A stretch of 9,177 nt of DNA, from assembly GCA_904501855.1 (NCBI GenBank), contig CAJGCI010000072.1, positions 1-9,177 on the forward strand, written 5' to 3'. This DNA comes from Oscillospiraceae bacterium (GTDB lineage Bacteria > Bacillota > Clostridia > Oscillospirales > Oscillospiraceae). Each line of letters starts with the position of its first letter. Positions within the stretch are counted from its first letter, which is position 1. The notes under the pieces are model-generated. The model made no database searches, was not told the DNA's origin, and saw only the letters and a program-made list of their open reading frames with translations. Below, piece after piece: positions 1-5,784 of the stretch. The translations under genes were made by a program, and so were the position numbers.

Positions 1-384
1 ACCGATCATGGAGCCGTCTTCACTCTTTACACGATATTTCAGAGCGATGAGAGTCTCAGAATATTTTGTTGCGATACCAAAGATACCGGTGAGCCACATC
101 CAAAGAACAGCACCAGGGCCGCCCATGGCGATTGCGGTGCCGACACCGATGATGTTACCAGTACCGATGGTGGAAGACAGTGCGGTGGTCAGTGCACCGA
201 ACTGAGATACGTCGCCTTCTGCGTCCGGATCTTTTTCAAAGGACATCTTGATAGCTTTGAAGATGTCTTTCTGAATAAAGCCGGTACGGAAGGTCATAAA
301 CAGGTGTGTGCCTACCAGCATGATGATCAGTGGCCAGCCCCATACAAACCCGTCTATTTTACCAATGATTTCGCCAAATGTCAT
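1..384 (-). CDS. Sodium:alanine symporter (AGCS family), N-terminal part
   Basis: This is the first 128 codons of a membrane symporter that imports alanine (sometimes glycine) together with sodium; the rest lies beyond the left edge of the window. The family assignment rests on the block at residues 73-97, which begins IGTGNIIGVGTAIAMGGPGA and ends in WMW, followed by TGIFGIATKYSE; this is the conserved AGCS signature region. A first hydrophobic helix covers about residues 14-32. The start at 384 is preceded by a strong Shine-Dalgarno, AGGAGGT, about 7 bases upstream on the minus strand. The frame is open all the way to base 1. The choice of alanine over glycine cannot be read from this fragment. 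The family call is firm; the substrate is inferred from the family. Confidence 0.95.
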   Translation of the reverse strand, partial: MTFGEIIGKIDGFVWGWPLIIMLVGTHLFMTFRTGFIQKDIFKAIKMSFEKDPDAEGDVSQFGALTTALSSTIGTGNIIGVGTAIAMGGPGAVLWMWLTGIFGIATKYSETLIALKYRVKSEDGSMIG

Positions 385-506
385 TTAGCAAACCTCCTAT
401 AACTCTTTTACTACACTTCTCTTCTTTAAGTTTGTATTACATTTTCTCTGTAGTTTATGTCCGGATGCATTACCCCCTTTAGGATAGATATTATAAGCAC
501 GTACAC

Positions 507-535
507 ATTTTACTATATTTATCTGCCATATTCAA
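507..535 (-). promoter_or_regulatory. Putative sigma-A promoter of the AGCS symporter gene
   Basis: On the minus strand TTGAAT (535-530) and TAAAAT (512-507) are separated by exactly 17 bases, which suits a housekeeping promoter. Transcription would begin near base 500 and give a leader of about 115 nt before the start codon at 384. A perfect TATAAT (495-490) lies just downstream but has no good -35 partner at the right distance; it could be a second start point. Three ATCG tetramers at 535-538, 542-545 and 551-554 begin at the -35 box and run upstream in an A/T-rich stretch. Confidence 0.5.
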
Positions 536-710
536 TCGAAAATCGTAAATATCGACTAAAAATCCAAAAATAGGAAGGGAATCCTTTTGCAGACCATACA
601 AAACACCTAAATTAAGACAAATAACAATGAAAAAGTATAGAAATAATTGAAAAGAATGCAAAATATGGGAGAAAATGCTGTATATAATCCAAAACGAAAC
701 ATGGCGGGCC

Positions 711-752
711 GAAAAAGCAAAACCCGAAGAAACAATCTGTTCTTCGGGTTTT
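711..752 (-). terminator. Intrinsic terminator of the UbiB-family gene
   Basis: On the minus strand a perfect 13-base inverted repeat, AAAACCCGAAGAA (752-740) and TTCTTCGGGTTTT (731-719), encloses an 8-base loop. It is followed by TTTTGCTTTTTC, a broken U-tract. It begins six bases after the TAA stop of the UbiB-family gene, so it is placed to end that transcript and keep it separate from the symporter gene. Confidence 0.88.
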
Positions 753-757
753 GTCGG

Positions 758-2188
758 TTATTCGTTTTCAGGGGACCAGACTTTGGCACCCGTCTCGGAC
801 AGGATCCGGTATTCTTCTTCGGAGAGAAGTTCACTGTCCTTGGGGACCTCTTCCTTGGCCTGATACTCGTTGTAGTGAAGCCGGGAACCGGAACACAGAC
901 GGTTGTGGGACAGCTTGCGGGCGATCTTTCCCGCAGGACCGTCGCCGATGGCATAGGCGGCAAGATGCCGGCCGAGGATATCTGTCAGGTCGGTCTTTTC
1001 GTCCAGATTGGATACGGTGCCTTCCATGACGAGAAGGCTGCGTCCGTACATGGTGAGAGACAGCGGGAATTCGGCACCGTATTTTGCCATGATGTTGATC
1101 ATGTCCACAAATACATCTCCGGTCTCGTTCATCTCCTTGATGGACTGAACACGATACTTGTCCAGAAACGCGATGTAATCCTGCTGCAGGGATTCCCGGC
1201 AGGGATGATCGCCCGGCTGGCCGCAGAGGATCAGGGCCCATTCCGTAAATTCCGCCACGTCATTTTTCCAGATGGCATGCATGCAGTGATGCAGGGACTC
1301 CGCCTCCCGTTCGGTCAGGTGACCCATCATACCGAGGTCCAGCCATACGATCTGGCCGTCCCGGATGCGGATGTTGCCGGAGTGGGGATCGGCCTGGAAG
1401 AACAGGTCTTCCGCCCACTGTTTGATGTAGCTGCGGATGAGCTTCTGACAGATCTCACTGAGATCGTATCCGGCGGCGATAAGTCCCTCGTGATCGGTGA
1501 TCTCATAGCCGTCGATGTATTCCATTACCAGCACATTCCGGGTAGTCAGGTCCTTATATACTGCGGGAACATGGGCGAACTCCATAGGCTCGAGGATCTT
1601 GGCCAGCCGCTCCAGGTTTTCCGCTTCCTGTACGAAGTTCAGCTCCTCCTGTGCCACACGCCAGGTCTCGTCCAGCGCGTTGTTGATGAGCCACAGGATG
1701 TTCTTGAGCTGAGGGATCTTCAGGACATTCAGTGCTTTTTTCAGCATCCGCACGTCCTGCTCCATCATCTGATAGCTGTCCGGGCGCTGTACCTTGATGG
1801 CCACGCGGGTACCATCCAGCAGATAGGCGTCATGTACCTGTGCGATGGAGGCGGAACCCACGGGGATGGCGACGACCTTGGAGAAGACATGATGCCATGG
1901 CTTTCCGTATTCCTCCGACACGATCTCACGGATCTGTGCGGTGGTGATGGTAGGGGCATCGTTGCGCAGGTTCTCCAGTGCCTTACAGTATTCCTTGGGC
2001 AGGACCTCCGGGTGCAGACTCAGCAGCTGCCCCAGCTTGATGAAGGCAGTGCCGAGGTCCTTGAACATATGGTAGACCTTGTCCGGAGTCAGTCCCTGGG
2101 TCACTTTGTATTTGTTTGCCACGGACAGAATCTCTCCCAGCCGTCTGGCATCTCCCAAAAGGCCGTATCGGGTGGTGTTGTTCTCCAT
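758..2188 (-). CDS. ABC1/UbiB/AarF family atypical kinase-like protein
   Basis: A 476-residue member of the UbiB protein-kinase-like family, whose ATP-dependent activity supports isoprenoid lipid and quinone metabolism in other organisms. Motifs in order: the family-specific KxGQ (KLGQ, residues 51-54); the A-rich loop region GSASIAQVH (111-119), which replaces the glycine loop of normal kinases; the ATP lysine K132 in VAIKV; the hinge VMEYIDG (221-227); the catalytic loop ADPHSGN (266-272); and the metal-binding DLG (284-286). The start at 2188 is chosen because GGAGAG sits just upstream; an in-frame ATG at 2284 would lie at the predicted transcription start and has no ribosome site. Typical UbiB proteins end in two transmembrane helices. 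Here residues 405-476 are hydrophilic, so the protein may be soluble or only peripherally bound. Ubiquinone synthesis is unlikely in an anaerobic Clostridia host, so the substrate is unknown. It stands alone, with its own promoter and terminator. Confidence 0.92.
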   Translation of the reverse strand: MENNTTRYGLLGDARRLGEILSVANKYKVTQGLTPDKVYHMFKDLGTAFIKLGQLLSLHPEVLPKEYCKALENLRNDAPTITTAQIREIVSEEYGKPWHHVFSKVVAIPVGSASIAQVHDAYLLDGTRVAIKVQRPDSYQMMEQDVRMLKKALNVLKIPQLKNILWLINNALDETWRVAQEELNFVQEAENLERLAKILEPMEFAHVPAVYKDLTTRNVLVMEYIDGYEITDHEGLIAAGYDLSEICQKLIRSYIKQWAEDLFFQADPHSGNIRIRDGQIVWLDLGMMGHLTEREAESLHHCMHAIWKNDVAEFTEWALILCGQPGDHPCRESLQQDYIAFLDKYRVQSIKEMNETGDVFVDMINIMAKYGAEFPLSLTMYGRSLLVMEGTVSNLDEKTDLTDILGRHLAAYAIGDGPAGKIARKLSHNRLCSGSRLHYNEYQAKEEVPKDSELLSEEEYRILSETGAKVWSPENE

Positions 2189-2286
2189 AGTTGACTCTCC
2201 ATTTATCTCAGACGGTTTCCCGTTGTATTGGTCCCTTTTGCCGGCTTTATCCTGCATTTTGATCCCGGCCGGTCGGACACTCAATC

Positions 2287-2315
2287 ATCATAGCATTATG
2301 CCAAGGGGATTTCAA
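2287..2315 (-). promoter_or_regulatory. Promoter of the UbiB-family gene, extended -10
   Basis: On the minus strand TTGAAA (2315-2310) is followed after exactly 17 bases by TATGAT (2292-2287), and the base triplet before the -10 box is TGC, giving an extended -10 (TGnTATGAT). This is the best-formed promoter in the window. Transcription should begin near 2280, leaving a leader of about 92 nt to the start codon at 2188. That leader supports starting the protein at 2188, not at the upstream ATG. Confidence 0.75.
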
Positions 2316-2325
2316 TCTCATTGAA
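2311..2325. repeat. Inverted repeat over the -35 box, possible operator
   Basis: TTCAAT and ATTGAA form a perfect 6-base inverted repeat with a CTC spacer. It covers the -35 box of the UbiB-family promoter (2310-2315) and extends outward from it. A dimeric repressor bound here would block that promoter. The repeat is short and AT-rich, so chance is a real alternative. Confidence 0.35.
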
Positions 2326-2326
2326 G

Positions 2327-2369
2327 GGTGTTGTTTCCGACTCCTCTAGGGCGACGACACCTTTTTTTT
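2327..2369 (+). terminator. Orphan intrinsic terminator in the divergent region
   Basis: GGTGTTGTT (2327-2335) pairs with GACGACACC (2353-2361) in a 9-base stem with two G-U pairs, followed at once by eight T residues (2362-2369). This is a standard rightward intrinsic terminator. No plus-strand gene lies in front of it: the DNA to the left is the UbiB-family gene on the minus strand. It may end antisense transcripts coming out of that gene, end a small RNA, or shield the promoter at 2381-2409 from read-through. Confidence 0.7.
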
Positions 2370-2380
2370 CTCGGACATTA

Positions 2381-2409
2381 TTGCAATCGTGTATAAAAAA
2401 AGATAAGAT
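2381..2409 (+). promoter_or_regulatory. Putative promoter of the unrecognised 159-residue gene
   Basis: TTGCAA (2381-2386) and TAAGAT (2404-2409) are separated by exactly 17 bases, each matching four of six consensus positions. The start of transcription would be near 2416, giving a leader of about 59 nt. It lies just after the orphan terminator and in very A-rich DNA. Confidence 0.45.
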
Positions 2410-2474
2410 AAAACTATCAATAAACACATAAGAAAATGACAATCGCATTTAGTAACAATATGGAGGGCAATACT

Positions 2475-2954
2475 ATGAGCGAAAAGAAACAGGCAGATGT
2501 ACAGGAGTTAGTACAGGAACTGTCACAGTGCAATGACGTACAGTCTCTTCAGGAGACCGCACGTTCCATGGGCAAGGATCTGTCCGCAGAAGATTCCAGA
2601 GGACTGTTCGATCTTCTCGGCACCGCGGCCACCAACCAGGTGTTCTCGTCTCTGGTTTCCGGCAATCAGGCCAGCAGCGGACTGAATCTGGGAACCCTGC
2701 TCAACTTCGCATCCGCACAGGCTCCGCAGGTGCAGGCACAGCAGAATCCTCTTGCTGACGGATTCCAGCTGACGGATCTTATCACCTTTATGCAGGGAAG
2801 CAAACCACAGCAGAGCAGCGGGCTGAATGCATCCAACATCCTCAGCGGCCTCCTCGGCGCAGGTACGCAGCAGCAGAGCGGCGGCGGACTGTCCACCAAG
2901 CAGCTGATGGCCCTGCTTCCGATCCTTGTCAAGATCGTGAAGATCCTCAAATAA
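2475..2954 (+). CDS. Unrecognised small protein, Gln/Ser/Gly-rich, amphipathic C-terminus
   Basis: I do not recognise this 159-residue protein. The start at 2475 is favoured because GGAGGG lies 8 bases upstream; in-frame ATGs at 2436 and 2460 lack such a site. Three parts can be seen. Residues 1-50 are charged and probably helical (begins MSEKKQADVQELVQELSQ); the pattern with SLQETARSMGKDLSAED faintly recalls the Nif11-type leader fold but this is not enough to assign it. Residues 50-140 are low in charge, rich in Gln, Ser, Gly, Ala and Asn, with three similar Leu/Gly/Ser segments (SSGLNLGTLLNF, SSGLNASNILSGLLG, GGGLSTKQLMALL). The last 14 residues, ALLPILVKIVKILK, form a cationic amphipathic helix that could bind membrane. 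No signal peptide or cysteine pair is present; the only cysteine is near residue 20. No clear terminator separates it from the flavodoxin gene. Confidence 0.85.
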   Translation: MSEKKQADVQELVQELSQCNDVQSLQETARSMGKDLSAEDSRGLFDLLGTAATNQVFSSLVSGNQASSGLNLGTLLNFASAQAPQVQAQQNPLADGFQLTDLITFMQGSKPQQSSGLNASNILSGLLGAGTQQQSGGGLSTKQLMALLPILVKIVKILK

Positions 2955-3005
2955 GGAAAGATCCTCGCAAATTGCGAAAAAAATCACAATTGACTGACTT
3001 TTCCA

Positions 3006-3035
3006 TTGCTTTTCGTATCGAACGTATTTTATAAT
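3006..3035 (+). promoter_or_regulatory. Putative promoter of the flavodoxin gene
   Basis: A perfect TATAAT (3030-3035) is preceded after 18 bases by TTGCTT (3006-3011). Transcription would begin near 3042, about 53 nt before the start codon. A better -35 match, TTGACT (2990-2995), is too far from this -10 box to pair with it. Two CGAACG hexamers flank the -10 box, at 3019-3024 and 3043-3048. Confidence 0.5.
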
Positions 3036-3094
3036 TAAAAAACGAACGATAATACTGATCGAAGAGTCAGTGGATTATATGGAGGGAGAATAAT

Positions 3095-3610
3095 ATGATT
3101 ATCGTCTATGCATCCAATACTGGTTATACCAAACAGTATGCAGAGATCGTCAGCAAGAATGCTAAAATCGATGCATTCCCTGTAGATAACATTCCGGCAG
3201 ACCGCACCAATGAAGTGACCATCTTCATGGGCTGGGTCATGGCCGGCAAAGTGGTAGGCTACAAGAAGGCCAAGGAAGCAGGCTGCAAGATCCTCTGCGT
3301 CGTAGCAGTCGGTATGTCTCCGGAATCCCCGGCACAGACCAATATGATCAAGAAGAGCCTGAAGAGCGAGCCGTACATGGACGTCTACTATGTCCAGGGC
3401 GGATATGACTATAAGAAGCTCAAAGGCATCAACAAACTTCTGATGAAGGTCAAATCCAAAGAGATCATTGCCCGTTACGATGGCATGAGCGAGGCCGAGA
3501 AAAAGGAAAACGCCACTTACCGCATGGTGACGGAAGGCTACAGCGTCGTCAGCGAGGACCGCGTGGCTGCCGTAGTTGCCTGGGCTCTGATGCATTACGA
3601 CAACAAGTAA
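3095..3610 (+). CDS. Flavodoxin-domain protein (HemG-like, Flavodoxin_5 type)
   Basis: A 171-residue single-domain flavoprotein that should bind FMN and carry electrons in the cytoplasm. It opens directly with the first beta strand and FMN phosphate loop, MIIVYASNTGYTKQYAE, where SNTGYT (7-12) matches the flavodoxin phosphate-binding loop. The segment GWVMAGKV (46-53) fits the next FMN-contacting loop. YYVQGGYDYKKLKGINKLL (98-116) resembles the region typical of the protoporphyrinogen-oxidase HemG and related Flavodoxin_5 proteins. The start has a strong site, GGAGGGAG, 7 bases upstream. It ends with tandem stops, TAATAA, and a bidirectional terminator. A HemG role in heme synthesis is not supported by neighbours; a general electron carrier or stress flavodoxin is equally possible. 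Domain call is firm, partner unknown. Confidence 0.88.
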   Translation: MIIVYASNTGYTKQYAEIVSKNAKIDAFPVDNIPADRTNEVTIFMGWVMAGKVVGYKKAKEAGCKILCVVAVGMSPESPAQTNMIKKSLKSEPYMDVYYVQGGYDYKKLKGINKLLMKVKSKEIIARYDGMSEAEKKENATYRMVTEGYSVVSEDRVAAVVAWALMHYDNK

Positions 3611-3623
3611 TAACGAAGAACAG

Positions 3624-3660
3624 AAAAAAGATGACTGAGTTTTCTCAGTCATCTTTTTTT
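3624..3660. terminator. Bidirectional intrinsic terminator between convergent genes
   Basis: GATGACTGAG (3630-3639) and CTCAGTCATC (3644-3653) form a perfect 10-base stem with a TTTT loop, flanked by six A residues on the left and seven T residues on the right. It reads as an intrinsic terminator on both strands, ending the flavodoxin transcript rightward and the DUF255 transcript leftward. Its right arm and T-run also encode the last four codons and the TGA stop (3645-3647) of the DUF255 gene. Confidence 0.93.
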
Positions 3661-5639
3661 GTCAGGGGAAAGGTATCGGAGGGCAGCTGACAGGAGCCGT
3701 TCTCACACAGGTACCAGCGTGTGCCGGTTTCCGGAATCCCGTACGCCGCTGTGAAGGGTGCCGCGGAATCCAGAACCGCTTCACCGTCCGGATCCTTAAT
3801 GAGAATGTTCAGGTTCCGGGCAGGGGTCTTCCTCAGATAGTCCAGATGTTCCGTGGGTCTGCCGCGGGTACAGCATACCAGTTCCTGATGGGGAGAGAGC
3901 ACCTGATCCATGGCCAGCATGGCATAGGTAAAACCGATGGGATATTTTTCCGCCGAACCGGCGAGACTGGAAAACTGCCTCCGTGCCGCATCCGCCCAGA
4001 AGTTCTCTCCGGTAAGCAGTGACAGCCGGGACAGGACCATGGCGGCACAGGAATTTCCCGCCGGTATGGCACCGTCGTTCAGTTCCTTGGTACGCATGAT
4101 CAGCACCTCTCCGTCTTCTGCCGACCGGTAATAGCCACCGCCGGCGGGATCTTCAAACAGTTCGATCATCTGACGGGCCCGGTGCAGGGACTGCTGCAGA
4201 TAACTGCTGTCCCCGGTCCAGCGGTAAAGAGAAAGTCCGGACAGGGCAAAGAGAGCATAATCCTCCAGCTGTCCGTCATTGGACGCTTCACCGTCCCGGT
4301 ACCGAAGAAAGAGCCGGTCATTTTCTGCGATCATATGGGAGGACAGGAACTCCATGGCCCGGATTGCACTCTCCGAGTAGGCGGGTTCCTCCAGCACCAT
4401 CCCGGCCTGCATCATGGCCATGATCATCCAGCAGTTCCAGGACAGAAGGATCTTATCGTCACAGTGCAGGACCGTGCGGTCCCGGCGACAGGCATAAAGC
4501 AGCTTCAGACGGGGGTCGTCCTTCTTCCACGGTGCTTCCTCGATGCCGATGCGGTTCGGGATCTCCGGAAATTTGGAGCCGGGATCGATCCCGTAGCGGC
4601 GGCAGAACTCATGCCCGTCGTCTTCGCCCAGCACCTGAAGGATCTGCATACCGCTGATAAGATAGTATTTTCCTTCCACACCGTCGCTGTCGGCGTCCTG
4701 GGCGCTGTAGTAACCGCCTTCCCGGGAAGTCATCTCCCGAAGGACATAGTCCGCCGTGCGGCGGGCGACATCTGCGTATTCTTCCTTTCCGGTCCTCTGA
4801 TAGGCCTCCGTATATGCCATAAGGAGAAGCGCATTGTCATACAGCATCTTCTCAAAATGAGGGCGGAGCCATTTCTCGTCGGTGGAATACCGGGAGAAAC
4901 CGCCGCCGATATGATCGAACAGACCGCCGCGGGCCATGGCATCCAGTGTCTTTTCCGTCATGGCCATGGCATCGGATTCCGGATGGCGCTCACTGTACTG
5001 CATGAGGAACAGAAGATGATGGGGCGTGGGGAATTTGGGAGCGGTACTGAACCCTCCCCACTGGGCACTGTAATTCTTCTTCAGCATCTCATAGGTCCTG
5101 TCCAGCAGTTCCGGACGGGGATCTCCCTTCCGGGAGGCCGACACGCGGTTGAGATAATCCACGATCTTGTTTCCGTTTTCCGTCAGCTTTTCCGGCGTGG
5201 CCTGCCACATGGGCGCGATCTGATTGAGAATATCCAGCAGTCCGACCCGGGAATAGGAGCTGTATTTCGGGAAATAGGTGCCGGCATAGATGGGGAGCTG
5301 ATCCGGTGACAGGATCACCGTCAGCGGCCATCCGCCGGAACCGGTCATGGCCTGACAGACGTTCATATATACTGCATCGATATCCGGCCGCTCTTCCCGG
5401 TCGACCTTTATGGGAATATAGTTCCTGTTGAGGATCTCCGCCACCTGTGCATCTTCAAAGGATTCGTGAGCCATGACATGGCACCAGTGACAGGTGGAGT
5501 AGCCGATACTCAGGAAGATGGGTTTGTTCTCATCTCTGGCCCGGTTCAGTGCTTCCTCGCCCCAGGGATACCAGTCCACGGGGTTGTCCTTGTGCTGGAG
5601 CAGATAGGGGGATTTTTCCGAAGATAAATGATTCGCCAT
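3645..5639 (-). CDS. Thioredoxin-fold DUF255 protein (YyaL/SSP411 family)
   Basis: A 664-residue cytoplasmic protein close to the usual length of the YyaL/spermatogenesis-associated protein 20 family, whose function is not established. Residues 1-160 are the DUF255 thioredoxin-like domain: PYLLQHKDNPVDWYPWGEEA (11-30) and GYSTCHWCHVMAHESF (46-61), with the CxxC pair C50/C53. The remainder is an (alpha/alpha)6 barrel resembling glycan epimerases, marked by FDHIGGGFSRYS (241-252), PHFEKMLYDNA (260-270), SAQDADSDGVEG (312-323), DDKILLSWN (394-402), LEDYALFA (458-465) and DGAIPAGNS (522-530), and it closes with the paired Cys of LCENGSC (644-650). The start at 5639 has AAGGTG upstream; the open frame continues to 5960 but that extension would run across the divergent promoter region and into the cardiolipin synthase gene, and looks non-coding. 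After SWN the usual Gly-Leu is Cys-Trp here (C403-W404). Confidence 0.93.
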   Translation of the reverse strand: MANHLSSEKSPYLLQHKDNPVDWYPWGEEALNRARDENKPIFLSIGYSTCHWCHVMAHESFEDAQVAEILNRNYIPIKVDREERPDIDAVYMNVCQAMTGSGGWPLTVILSPDQLPIYAGTYFPKYSSYSRVGLLDILNQIAPMWQATPEKLTENGNKIVDYLNRVSASRKGDPRPELLDRTYEMLKKNYSAQWGGFSTAPKFPTPHHLLFLMQYSERHPESDAMAMTEKTLDAMARGGLFDHIGGGFSRYSTDEKWLRPHFEKMLYDNALLLMAYTEAYQRTGKEEYADVARRTADYVLREMTSREGGYYSAQDADSDGVEGKYYLISGMQILQVLGEDDGHEFCRRYGIDPGSKFPEIPNRIGIEEAPWKKDDPRLKLLYACRRDRTVLHCDDKILLSWNCWMIMAMMQAGMVLEEPAYSESAIRAMEFLSSHMIAENDRLFLRYRDGEASNDGQLEDYALFALSGLSLYRWTGDSSYLQQSLHRARQMIELFEDPAGGGYYRSAEDGEVLIMRTKELNDGAIPAGNSCAAMVLSRLSLLTGENFWADAARRQFSSLAGSAEKYPIGFTYAMLAMDQVLSPHQELVCCTRGRPTEHLDYLRKTPARNLNILIKDPDGEAVLDSAAPFTAAYGIPETGTRWYLCENGSCQLPSDTFPLTKKDD

Positions 5640-5664
5640 GGAAGAACACCTTCTTTCTGGTCTC

Positions 5665-5670
5665 ATTATA
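5665..5670 (-). promoter_or_regulatory. Candidate -10 box for the DUF255 gene
   Basis: A perfect TATAAT is read on the minus strand 25 bases upstream of the start at 5639. No convincing -35 hexamer lies 16-18 bases further out, where the DNA is G/C-rich. The position is right for a promoter with a short leader, but the evidence is a single box. Confidence 0.3.
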
Positions 5671-5724
5671 GCGGGGGGCCGGGGGAGACAGTGACGTATC
5701 TGCCACATCTCCCAAAAGGATGAA

Positions 5725-5759
5725 TTGCCAAGTTCAAATGATCTAGTGTAAAATATAAT
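5725..5759 (+). promoter_or_regulatory. Putative promoter of the cardiolipin synthase gene
   Basis: TTGCCA (5725-5730) is followed after 18 bases by TAAAAT (5749-5754), which overlaps a perfect TATAAT (5754-5759). Either -10 could serve. Transcription would begin at about 5761-5766, only some 20 nt before the start codon, just enough for the AGGGGGTG ribosome site at 5771-5778. Confidence 0.5.
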
Positions 5760-5784
5760 ATGAAAAAACAAGGGGGTGACAGAT

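Larger units (their letters stand above)
385..757. other. Intergenic region, AT-rich
   Basis: This stretch of about 370 bases separates two minus-strand genes. It holds the symporter's ribosome binding site (392-398), its probable promoter (507-535) and the terminator of the upstream UbiB-family gene (711-752). Bases 540-710 are A-rich on the plus strand and carry no credible coding frame. I looked in the symporter leader for a glycine riboswitch, common in front of AGCS genes in Firmicutes, and did not find its conserved blocks. A weak minus-strand promoter-like pair, TTGCAT (661-656) and TATACT (639-634) with a 16-base spacer, is too poor to call. Confidence 0.6.

Noticed and set aside
385..500. 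Glycine riboswitch in the leader of the AGCS symporter gene
   Set aside because: Such switches are common before this gene family, but none of the conserved aptamer blocks or a paired terminator is present in the leader.
647..2194. Long plus-strand open frame of about 515 codons opposite the UbiB-family gene
   Set aside because: It lies antisense to a gene with all family motifs, has no recognisable domain and no ribosome site, and its length follows from the GC-rich codon pattern of the real gene.
2940..2966. Direct repeat AAGATCCTC at the end of the 159-residue gene
   Set aside because: Two 9-base copies 18 bases apart across the stop codon; short, with no further copies and no flanking mobile-element features.
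2964..2985. Terminator after the unrecognised 159-residue gene
   Set aside because: The dyad TCGC-AAATT-GCGA is only four base pairs and is followed by A residues, not T, on the plus strand; on the minus strand there is no T-tract after it either.
4182..5309. Plus-strand open frame of 375 codons within the DUF255 gene
   Set aside because: It is opposite conserved DUF255 motifs, and no domain or ribosome site was seen.
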